Part shown: positions 43,901 to 52,008 of the stretch, in pieces
Position numbering within the stretch: the first letter of the stretch is position 1
Layout: the number at the start of each line of letters is the position of its first letter
NCBI GenBank assembly: GCA_004295565.1
Contig: AP019416.1
Coordinates: 496,001 to 560,000, forward strand
Reading direction: 5' to 3'
Length of the DNA: 64,000 nucleotides
Source: Vreelandella olivaria
GTDB lineage: Bacteria; Pseudomonadota; Gammaproteobacteria; Pseudomonadales; Halomonadaceae
Notes under the pieces: generated by a model
Database searches by the model: none
Told to the model about the DNA's origin: nothing
The model's input: only the letters and a program-made list of their open reading frames with translations
Translations under genes and position numbers: made by a program

Positions 43901-43944
43901 CAGAAGCCCCGGTCGGTAACCCCGCCGGGGCTTCTGGCGTTTTT
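43901..43944 (+). terminator. Attenuator terminator before the DAHP synthase gene
   Basis: CAGAAGCCCCGG (43901-43912) pairs perfectly over 12 bp with CCGGGGCTTCTG (43925-43936), loop of 12 bases, then GCG and T5 (43940-43944). A competing pairing is possible between GGTTGCC (43883-43889) and GGTAACC (43915-43921) in the terminator loop, with one G-U pair, which could act as an antiterminator. Distance to aroG is about 240 bases. Confidence 0.85.
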
Positions 43945-44017
43945 GGGCCCCGCGATTTATAGGCTGAGTGATTTTCAGCAACCGTTCTTCATTATTATTT
44001 CATCAAGGAGCAGCATC

Positions 44018-44179
44018 ATGATCTATCGCGCACTGACTAACGCTTTCGCTACCGGCTTTGTGGGTTATGGCTATAGCTGGCGATTTAGCGACGCGCGGTC
44101 GGTGCTAGCTGCCACCTCCGACCGTGTTCACTTGGGTGGTCACACAGCCATACGATGTCACACGATTGCGGAGAATTAA
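44018..44179 (+). CDS. Aromatic leader peptide 2, adjacent to the DAHP synthase gene
   Basis: 53-codon frame MIYRALTNAFATGFVGYGYSW... with F10, F14, Y17, Y19, W21, F23 close together, again all three aromatic amino acids. ATG 44018 has a strong AAGGAG (44005-44010). Its stop (44177-44179) is two bases before the aroG ATG and lies just after the aroG ribosome site GGAG. No terminator follows, so any control would be through translation coupling or ribosome stalling rather than transcription. It resembles leader 1 in its aromatic spacing (G-x-G-Y-x-W-x-F). Confidence 0.7.
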   Translation: MIYRALTNAFATGFVGYGYSWRFSDARSVLAATSDRVHLGGHTAIRCHTIAEN

Positions 44180-44181
44180 TC

Positions 44182-45277
44182 ATGAATGCGCCTGTCAGCC
44201 CTGTTATTAATAAAACCGTTGTAACCACTGCCCACGCAACTGCTCGACTAACGCCTTCAGCGCCTGAGCCCACTGCAAAGCGGCTGCCTACCCCCGCCGA
44301 ACTCAGGCAACGTATCTCGTTAAGCGACCCGCTAAGGGAGCAAATTGCCCGTCAGCGCCACGCCGTACAGCAAATTTTGAGTGGTCAGGATGACCGTCTC
44401 CTTGTGGTGGTCGGCCCTTGTTCCGTGCATGACCCCGATGCCGCGCTGGAGTATGCCGACCGCCTGGCTGCGCTAAGCGAAGAGATCAGCGAACGTATTT
44501 TACCGGTCATGCGCGTCTACGTTGAAAAACCGCGCACTACCGTGGGCTGGAAAGGGCTGGCCTACGACCCTGGCTTGGATGGCAGCGGTGATATGCCCCG
44601 TGGGTTGGCGCTCTCGTGAGCTGATGCATGCCGTCGCCGCACGTGGCTTGCCGGTGGCTACCGAGCTTTTACAACCCATGTTAGCGCCCTATGTAGACGA
44701 CTTGCTAAGCTGGGTAGCGATTGGTGCACGCACCACCGAATCGCAGTTGCACCGTGAGCTGGCCAGTGATTTGTCGGCGGCGGTAGGGTTCAAGAATGCC
44801 ACTAGCGGCGATGTACAAGTGGCGATTGATGCCATGAGTGCGGCGGCCCACCCGCACCAGCGTTTTGCAGTAGATGCTCACGGTCATCCGATCGTTCAGC
44901 AAACCGTGGGTAACCCGCACACCCATGTGGTGCTGCGTGGCGGTCACGGCGAGCCTAACTACCAGGTTCAACACGTACGTGCGGCGACCACTGCGCTGCA
45001 TAATGCCGGGCAAAACCCCCGGCTAATGGTGGATTGCAGCCATGCCAATGCCCGCAAAGATCATCGCCGCCAGAGTGAAGTCATGCTGGATGTATTGGCG
45101 CAGCGTCAGGCGGGCGAAGCCAATCTGGTCGCGCTGATGCTGGAAAGCCACCTGTTCGAAGGCAAGCAGCCGCTCAAGCCTGGCGCCATGCGCTACGGCG
45201 TATCGGTCACCGACGCCTGCGTTGGCTGGGAAACCACCGAACACCTGCTCAAAACGGCGGCAGAGCGTTTGGCGTAG
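44182..45277 (+). CDS. aroG: Class I DAHP synthase (AroF/G/H type), one frame break
   Basis: 3-deoxy-7-phosphoheptulonate synthase, committed step of the shikimate pathway from PEP and erythrose 4-phosphate. Motifs: LVVVGPCSVHDPDAALEYA, MRVYVEKPRTTVGWKG, WVAIGARTTESQLHRELAS, GFKNATSGDV, LMVDCSHANARKDH. About 365 aa with an N-terminal extension of about 30 residues ahead of the usual start. Break between 44600 and 44620 (a short indel in CGCTCTCG, joining GLALS to RELMHAVAARG). The isozyme's feedback ligand cannot be assigned; the leaders contain codons for all three aromatic amino acids. Confidence 0.94.
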
Positions 45278-45420
45278 CTAGATACACTGCCGGGGACAAG
45301 TTAAAGCCAGGGTCTACAGCGCCCGTGCGTCAACTTGTGCCGGGCATCAATAACACTATTACTTGTTTGCCCTGGCCAGCCCCGTATCATAGGGCGTTTG
45401 CAGCGATAATGAGGCTGGCC

Positions 45421-45932
45421 ATGGTATTTACCCTAGAACATCACGACCCCGAGACCTACCGCCGCAAAGCCCGCATGATCAGCTTTGCCATGGCGGGGCA
45501 ACTGATTATTTTCGGCCTCCTGTTCTCAATGCTGCTTACCTCCACCTTTGGCAGCAGCCTATGGCTCAATGCCTTGGGTGTGCTGCTTGGGCTATTGGCC
45601 ACCAGTGCGCTGTTTGCCGTGCTGCGCGAGCGCCCCTGGATGACCGAGGTGCGCTACGTCTGGCAGCTCAAACATCATTTGTCGCAAGTCAGTGGCTATC
45701 TTTCGCAACTGCGTAAGGCGGTGGAAGAGAACAACCGCACGGCGCTTGATCTGCTTACTTTTTATCATCAGGGCATGGCCCAGTTGGCGGAGCTTAATGG
45801 GCGCACCACCGATGACGACGCCGAGCGGTTAGCGGAAAAATGCAGGTTAAAATCAAACGCGAAGAGCTAGGGTTGCCCCTGCAGGTAGACAGTATCGATA
45901 CGCACGATCTGCAGGCGTTCAAACGCGGGTAA
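45421..45932 (+). CDS. DUF3087-type inner-membrane protein, one frame break
   Basis: About 170 residues. VFTLEHHDPETYRRKARM at the start, then two membrane helices (about 20-40 and 45-65), then a soluble helical tail with LRKAVEENNRTALDLLTFYHQGM. I believe this is the DUF3087 family of unknown function. Break at about 45840 (AAAAA for AAAAAA, to read AEKMQVKIKREELG), after which it ends FKRG at 45932. Start ATG 45421 chosen; upstream codons to 45325 have no ribosome site. Confidence 0.75.
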
Positions 45933-45977
45933 GACGTTCAGCAATCAATAGAATGAGCTATACAGGGAGCATGACGT

Positions 45978-46718
45978 ATGAATACGTTAAAAGCATGGGG
46001 TGGGGCTATCGCCGCTGCTGGTGTGATGGTGGTGCTCGGAGGGTGTGCAGCCACCCCTCAGCAGAAACGACAGCCGCTAACCAGGCAACGTTGGATAACC
46101 GGGCGCCCTTTCTGCCTTCGGCGCTTTTTTCCTGGCTCTGCCCAGCGTTTTGATGCGTGGCACTGCGAACCCGCTCAGCAGCACTTAGTGACGGCCACCA
46201 ATGCCAACGATTTGCGCCTATGGTCGCTACACGGCGCATGGCAACTGCCCCAAGCCGTCGTGGCTAGCGGCGCCCGCTACCAAGAGGGAGATATCAGCTT
46301 CTGGAACCGGGGTGACAAGGCACTTGTGGAAACGCCAAGAGGGCAACTGCAGTGCTCGCTGGCCGAGCAGCGTGATGCCTTAACCCGTGCGGAGAAGCCC
46401 GGTGTGATGCTCTTTGGCCAGGGTAACGAACCGGGCTGGACGGTTGCGCTCGCTAACGACACGCCCACGCTGACACTGGAGATGAACTATGGGGAAGAGC
46501 GTCTTCAGTTACCCTATATGGTCAGTGTGATGGATAATGACGCTGGCCGGGTCGTGATTGAAAACGCTGACGTGGAGCCCTTTTTCCGCGTGCGTATCGA
46601 CGCTGGGGCCTGTTTCGATAACATGAGCGGCAAGCCTTTCCCCGCCCGCGTTACGCTGACCTATGGCGGGGAGCAATATAGTGGCTGTGGCCAGGGTATT
46701 GCCCCTAGCCGAATCTAA
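45978..46718 (+). CDS. Outer-membrane lipoprotein (COG3650-like), two compensating frame breaks
   Basis: Lipoprotein signal peptide with lipobox VLGG-C at residues 20-23. The body has two conserved Cys-containing stretches (FDAWHCEPAQQ and GQLQCSL) and a C-terminal beta-rich domain ending YGGEQYSGCGQGI, as in COG3650/MliC-like envelope proteins. Residues 28-50 look wrong in the printed frame: reading one C more at about 46058 and one T less at about 46125 gives SAETTAANQATLDNRAPFL, a natural linker, and leaves the rest unchanged. Function unknown. Confidence 0.7.
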   Translation: MNTLKAWGGAIAAAGVMVVLGGCAATPQQKRQPLTRQRWITGRPFCLRRFFPGSAQRFDAWHCEPAQQHLVTATNANDLRLWSLHGAWQLPQAVVASGARYQEGDISFWNRGDKALVETPRGQLQCSLAEQRDALTRAEKPGVMLFGQGNEPGWTVALANDTPTLTLEMNYGEERLQLPYMVSVMDNDAGRVVIENADVEPFFRVRIDAGACFDNMSGKPFPARVTLTYGGEQYSGCGQGIAPSRI

Positions 46719-46730
46719 TACAGAGCTAGC

Positions 46731-47800
46731 TCAGCAACGATAGACGATACGCTCAGCCCGCCACTCTGGCGGGACAAAGTCGCTGGCGCACAGGGCCGAG
46801 GTGTTGCCAGCGGCACGTGCGGCGAGGCGCGAAAGCGTTTCCAGTTGAATGCCACGGGTGCTCGACAGCTGTTCGCTGACCGCCAGTGGCACCCAGCGCT
46901 CATCTTCGAGGGTCGCCAGGGTAAAGCTAAACGGATGGAAGCCTGGGAAGCCGAGCCGAATATCGGTGGCGACCAGCGTCTCTTTTCCGTCCAGAAGTCG
47001 TGTTTCATAGCGCAGAAAAGGCCCCGTAAACCACGTTAAGCGCTGCCCTTGCTGGCTAGCCAGGGCATACTCCGCCAATTCTGGGTTACTAACCAGCGGC
47101 TCAAGACGCGGTTGATGGTCGCTGTCAAACACGCTCACCAGACTTTCATAATAACGATCCTCGCCCATGACCGTGGCACGCCATAGCACAATGTTAAACG
47201 GCGTTGGTTGTATCAGTAGGGGAGCTTCCTCCAGCCCCTGCTCCGCCAGCGCCGGGGCAAGGCGTTGCTCCACCGTTAACTTAGCCCCAGCGGCCATCAC
47301 AAGGTAAACACAAGTGATCGCTAATCCCCAAGTGCACGCCTTCATTACTCGCTGTGATACCAGTGCAATCCCAAGCGCAATCAGTAAGGGAAGGGTGTAG
47401 AGCGGGTCGATTATAAAAATAATCGGCCATGCCGCTGGGGAGAGGTCAAGCGGCCAAAGCAGCTGCGTGCCGTACGTGGTGAGCGCGTCGAGCAGTGGAT
47501 GGGTGATCAGTATTAGTGTAAAGAAGCACCACCAGCGGAGCAGGCTGATATCTTTGCGGGAGCAAAGCGTGCGCACAGCAGTGCCAGTAGGGTAGCTAAA
47601 CCGGTGAGCACAAAGAGCGAATGGCTAAAGCCACGATGCTCGGTAACATTGGCCACCGCATCGCCATAATCCAACGCTACATCAAGATCGGGCAGGGTGC
47701 CGAGTAAGGCGCCGATAAGGATGGCCTTGCGCCCTAATCGCTTGCCCAATACGGCACCGCCAATGGCTGCGCCAAGCGCGGCTTGAGTGACTGAATCCAC
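46731..47800 (-). CDS. YdjM/DUF457 family membrane protein, one frame break
   Basis: About 356 residues. N-terminal MDSVTQAALGAAIGGAVLG and the buried polar motifs GTLPDLDVA, HRGFSHSLF and THPLLDALTTYGTQ place it in the YdjM-type membrane-bound metal-dependent hydrolase-like family; His/Asp residues are conserved but activity is unproven. Several membrane helices lie in the first 190 residues, followed by a soluble C-terminal half. Break at about 47552 (one G lost, to read APAKDISLLRWW). Divergent from gloA with a 127-base AT-rich gap. Confidence 0.85.
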
Positions 47801-47927
47801 AGGTTTCTCCGACGGCTAAACCCAGCTAAGATAAACGTTATAATTTAATTATACAGCGTTGCAGCGATTTATTTTCGCTGTCACGTTTCTGTAAAGAGTG
47901 ATCAAGGTCGTTTTATCAGGAGTCGAT

Positions 47928-48368
47928 ATGCAATATTTACATACCATGGTGCGTGTCAGTGATCTGGATGCTTCGCTGCGTTTTTACTGCGATCTGCTGG
48001 GGCTTAAAGAAGTGCGCCGTAAAGAGAATGAGAAAGGGCGCTTCACGCTGGTGTTTCTGGCTGCGCCAGAAGATGAGCCACGCTCAGAGCGGCTGACGGC
48101 TCCGGAGCTTGAACTGACGTATAACTGGGATCCCGAAGAGTACACTGGCGGGCGTAATTTCGGCCACCTAGCCTACCGGGTGGATGACATTTATGCGCTC
48201 TGCCAACACCTTCAGGACAACGGCGTGACCATTAACCGCCCACCCCGTGATGGTCATATGGCGTTTGTTAAATCACCGGACGGCATCTCTGTAGAGCTGC
48301 TGCAGAAAGGTGATGCCCTGGCGCCGCAAGAGCCATGGGCTTCTATGCAAAACATCGGTAGTTGGTAA
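47928..48368 (+). CDS. gloA: Lactoylglutathione lyase (glyoxalase I)
   Basis: Converts the methylglyoxal-glutathione hemithioacetal to lactoylglutathione. 146 residues from ATG 47928, intact. Metal ligands are visible: His in [10 protein letters not shown], Glu in LELTYNW, His in GHLAYRV, Glu in SVELLQKG, the set of bacterial Ni-type enzymes. CAGGAG lies 6 bases ahead of the ATG; a frame open from 47898 is not supported. TATAAT at 47839-47844 may be its -10 box. Confidence 0.95.
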   Translation: MQYLHTMVRVSDLDASLRFYCDLLGLKEVRRKENEKGRFTLVFLAAPEDEPRSERLTAPELELTYNWDPEEYTGGRNFGHLAYRVDDIYALCQHLQDNGVTINRPPRDGHMAFVKSPDGISVELLQKGDALAPQEPWASMQNIGSW

Positions 48369-48391
48369 CGATGACAAAAGGAAAGATCATC

Positions 48392-48846
48392 ATGAAAGGT
48401 TGGCGATTATTGCCACTGCTGGCTTCCGCTGCACTACTGTTAAGTGCGTGTAGCAGTTCGCCAGGGCCAAGTTCTACACCCCAACGGGGCGCCAGCGATG
48501 CCTCGCTTGAGGGCGCTATTGTGGCGCAGCGTTGGAACCTACTGTTGGTGGGCACCGATGAGCGGCTCTCTATGCCGGAAACGCCATTTTTCGAGATTTC
48601 AAAGAGGGCAAAGTCAGCGGTCACGACGGCTGTAACCGCTTTACTGGTGAAGCAACACTCGGTGAGAACCAGCGTATCGAGTTTAGTCAGTTGGCTACCA
48701 CTCGCATGGCGTGCCCGCAAATGGGCGATGCCAAGCGAGTCACCGGGATGCTGGAGACTGCCTATCGGTATTTGATTGACCATGACCGATTGGTCTTCTT
48801 TGGGCCGGACAGTCGGGTGCTAGGCGGCTGGCGCGAAGGCAACTGA
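48392..48846 (+). CDS. META-domain (HslJ-like) lipoprotein, one frame break
   Basis: About 150 residues. Lipobox LLLSAC near residue 20, then a META domain with QRWNLLLVGTDERL and the signature VSGHDGCNRFTGE. Such proteins are heat- or stress-linked envelope proteins of unclear activity. Break at about 48600 (one T lost, to read FFEIFKEGKVSGHDG); the second frame runs to TGA 48844-48846 and ends LGGWREGN. Start ATG 48392 behind AAAGGAAAG. Confidence 0.8.
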
Positions 48847-48855
48847 TTTAGTCAG

Positions 48856-49988
48856 TTAGCCTTCAAAAGGCGGATTGAAGCGAGCGATAAAGCGCGCATC
48901 AATCCGCTTTTTCCATTGCCATACCCACCTGCCGGATACCCCGAAGCCTCCGCGGCTGGCAATGGCGCGGCCATCACCGGTGCCAATCAGTGCCAACACC
49001 CGTTCGGGTGGCTGCCAGGGGAGTAATGGTTCGCCGTGGCAGGCTCGGCGGAGGTTGTCTGCCAAGTGGGGGCCCATACGCACTGCATAGACACCCGCAT
49101 TGGGCAGCGCTGGGGTCAATGCTGCACAGTCGCCCGCGGCGAAAATAGTCGGCTGTCCGGTGACCTCCAGCGTGTTTTCTACCTGAATAAAGTGGTGTTT
49201 GTCCAATGGTAGTTCAGTGCTTGCAAGCCAAGAGTGACCGATAGCCCCGGTTGCCCAGAGCACTATGTCCGCCTCAATGCGAGTACCGTCCTGGGTGGTT
49301 ACCCCGCCTTCCACCAAGGCTTCGCCGCGTTGCTCAACGTGAATGGTAATGCCTGCCTGTGACAGCGCACGCCGAGTTAGCCAGCGGGGCAAGCGCCCGG
49401 CCTCAGGCAAGAGTGCATTAGCGGCAGTGAGTAAGTGCCCCTGCCAATCAATATCCGGGCGCTGCTTGCGCAGCTGGGTCAGTACGCTCATCAGTGTCTC
49501 GCAGCCTGCCGCACCGCCACCTACGCCTAGCACTCGTTGGACACCGCCGCTGGGCAAATGGCTAAGCTCATTGTTTACTGCTTGCCAGCGCTGGTGCAGG
49601 CTGCTTAGTGGTCGCATGGCAAGTAGCTTGGGAGGTTCTCCCCCTGTTGCTGGGGGCGCGCCAGGGTCGAGCCGATATTGAAGGAGACCACGTCAAAATT
49701 AACGCGCTCGCCATTCGCCAGCGCTACGTAACGCGCCTGGGTATTGATGCTACTCGCTGGGGAAAGAATCAAGCGAGCGTTGGCCCGTTGGCATAACGCT
49801 GCCACGTCGATTTGCGTCTCGCGCAGCGTGCACTCTCCCGCTAGCCATGCGGGTACACTGCCGGAGTAAGCGGCTAAGGGGCTATCACTCACGACAGTAA
49901 TGGCAATATCTGAAGCAGGCTGTTGGGCAAAGGCTTCGAGGACAAAGGCGTGGGCATGGCCCGCACCAATCAGTAATAATTGCTGCAT
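48856..49988 (-). CDS. FAD-dependent oxidoreductase, SelD-associated type, one frame break
   Basis: NADH-dehydrogenase-like flavoprotein, about 377 aa. FAD motif LLLIGAGHAHAFVL, then AAYSGSVPAWLAGE, VSFNIGSTL, the NAD-site GVGGGAAGCETL, and FAAGDCAALTPAL. This is the type often fused to selenide water dikinase (SelD), where GHAH and YSG...PG are characteristic; here it stands alone with no SelD domain after it. Break at about 49617 (joining ENLPSYL to AMRPLSSLHQRW). ATG 49988 is preferred over 49994 because AGAGGC is then 8 bases away. Confidence 0.78.
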
Positions 49989-50026
49989 GGGCATCGCCTC
50001 TAGAGAAGCAAGGTGCTATGGGATGT

Positions 50027-51422
50027 TTAGCAGACAAAGACTTGGTTTTTACCCGCCATTTTGGCCAGATACATGCCTTGATCCGCCCGCTCAAATAGCT
50101 GTCGAGGCTGGTCGCCGGGCTTTAATAGGGTCAGGCCGATACTCACCGTTAACTGGTCGGCGATGGAGAAGGTGTGTTGCTCCACACAGCGGCAGAGCCG
50201 GTTAGCCAGCTTCAAGCTGGCGTCTTGGTCAAGCTCCTTGGATATGACGACGAACTCTTCGCCTCCCCAGCGACCAAGGTGATCATCAGCTCTCAGCGTC
50301 TGCTGCACTAACTGCGCTATATCACACAAGATATCATCCCCGATGGCGTGGCCATAGGTATCGTTAATCTTTTAAAGTCATCAATATCAAACATCAACAT
50401 GGCGAAACTGATAGAGGAGTGGATCAAATCCTCCATCACCAGCTCGGTGTAGTAGCGGTTCCAGCATTTCGTCAAGGGATCGGTATGGGCCAGGCCCTCA
50501 AGGCGTTGATTGGTCTTGGTTAACTGGCGGTTGAGGTGAACGACCTCATGAGCCGTTATGGCCACCGCTATATCGTCAGCCACATCGCTGATCATGGAGG
50601 CTTCCAGAGGCATCCAATAACTCAAGGCGTCTTGGAGCATTGTATTAGCTACCAGCGCAGGGAGGAGCGGCTGCTGGCGAAACAGCAGCAACCAGCCTAG
50701 AGGGGCATTCGCAACACTGAGAGGGCAGCCAAGCCGCCTTGGCAACTGCCATTCAGCTCGGCGATTTCGTCATGGGCGTTGTGTTGATTCAACTGCTGTA
50801 AATGATGAAATAACTGGTGCTTCGAGGGGCACTCACCAAAGCAGTGAAGGTCGCCCTGGTAGGCCAGCGCAATGCCTTCGGCCTGAAAAATATCGCACCA
50901 GCTAGCGCCATGATGCTGCAAAATATCATCGATCGAGGTGAGTCGTTTAATATCCCGGGAGAGCAGCCTGCGGCGAGACTTTAAATCAGCGTGGCGAGCA
51001 GCCATACGCTCTGCTTTTAACAGGCGTAAGCGTTGGGATGCGATGTCGACGAGTAACTGGATCCACTTGCCAGGCCCAGGTGAAACCGTAGGCGGGTGCC
51101 CAATATACCCCCATACCTCATGTTCGCCTTTTAACTCATAAAGTTGCAGGTCTGAGGTCACCAGGTCGTCGTAACAACGAATAGCGTGCAACGCGTGATG
51201 GGAGGCCAGCGTACTTTCCAGTGGATAGCAGTATGCCAAACGAAGGTTGCCGGTGCTTAAGCGGCGATAAAGTGCCACTGGCTGACCCTGGGTAAGCGCA
51301 TGGAGCGTTTTAGCCAGCAGTTCCAAAAGCTCCAGAGGCGTTGCCGAGCCGCATAGTAGCGCTAGCTTTTGGCACAGGTTGTCGAGATTTTGCACCGATG
51401 GAGATAGTGTGCCACTCATCAT
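50027..51422 (-). CDS. Diguanylate cyclase with phytochrome-like N-terminal region, two frame breaks
   Basis: About 465 residues. C-terminal GGDEF domain: DPLTKCWNRYY, FDIDDFKKINDTYGHAIGDD and the active loop RWGGEEFVVIS; an RxxD inhibition site (RADD) stands five residues ahead of GGEEF, so product feedback is likely. The N-terminal 300 residues contain two similar helical/beta units; GLAALSVLRMPL and LGWLLLFRQQ resemble the PHY region of phytochromes, but no chromophore Cys or complete GAF domain is evident. Breaks at about 50700 and about 50372 (A lost, to read FKKINDTYG). Makes cyclic di-GMP; signal unknown. Confidence 0.85.
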
Positions 51423-51487
51423 GAATGACTCCTCAAGCGCCGCGTCTCAGCGCTTAGCATAGCAACTCGCCTAAGCGAAAACTCGAA

Positions 51488-51540
51488 ATTGAATTAATGA
51501 TTCAATCAAAAGGTGAACCGTTATTCAACTACTATTGAAC
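51488..51540. promoter_or_regulatory. Two inverted repeats, likely operators of the HTH gene
   Basis: ATTGAAT-TAATG-ATTCAAT (51488-51506) is a perfect 7-bp inverted repeat. ATTCAACTACTATTGAAC (51523-51540) holds the same half-site in the opposite order (TTCAA, TTGAA). Both lie in the 152-base gap between the diguanylate cyclase and the HTH regulator, and could control either gene. Confidence 0.55.
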
Positions 51541-51574
51541 AATCGCTTCACATTGGCGGCATGAATGAAAAATC

Positions 51575-51970
51575 ATGTTCGCCGAGCGTTTGAAAGCGGC
51601 ACTAGAAGCAGCCGGGTACGAAGCGCGACCGTCAGTGCTTGAGCGGGAATTTAACCTTCGCTACTGGGGCAAGCCAATTACGTTTCAGGCCGTAAGGCGT
51701 TGGCTGCGCGGTGACTCAATCCCCAGTCAGGATAAACTTCAGGTGTTGGCCCGCTGGTTGTTAGTTGACCCGCACCACCTGCGCTACGGCGGTAGCAGCG
51801 CTTATAACGTCAGTGAACCTCCCGCCAACTGGGACATGTCATCGACCAATGAAGAGCGCCAGTTACTGTCGCTCTACCGTGGTCTGCCCGCTGCCCAGCG
51901 TAAAGTGATGCGCGATATCATGGAGACTTTTGCCAAGGCACACCCGCCGGTGAATGACCGGAACGACTAG
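51575..51970 (+). CDS. XRE-like helix-turn-helix regulator
   Basis: 131 residues. FAERLKAALEAAGYEARPSVLEREFN, FQAVRRWLRGDSIPSQDKLQVLARWL is the helix-turn-helix region (about residues 1-60) of small phage-repressor-like regulators. The C-terminal part (ERQLLSLYRGLPAAQRKVMRDIMETF) is a helical dimerisation region. ATG 51575 is used; ATG 51561 would precede it in frame if one A were missing from GAAAAATC, and has similar support. Targets unknown; the inverted repeats just upstream suggest autoregulation. Confidence 0.7.
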   Translation: MFAERLKAALEAAGYEARPSVLEREFNLRYWGKPITFQAVRRWLRGDSIPSQDKLQVLARWLLVDPHHLRYGGSSAYNVSEPPANWDMSSTNEERQLLSLYRGLPAAQRKVMRDIMETFAKAHPPVNDRND

Positions 51971-52008
51971 CTGGGCTATCGCCTCTTAGTTAAATTGGAT
52001 AAGGGCGG

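Noticed and set aside
39423-46740. Shared 13-mer AGAGCTAGCTCAG in the rho leader and after the lipoprotein gene (about 46725)
   Set aside because: Contains a 10-base palindrome but only two copies were seen, in unrelated contexts; chance is likely.
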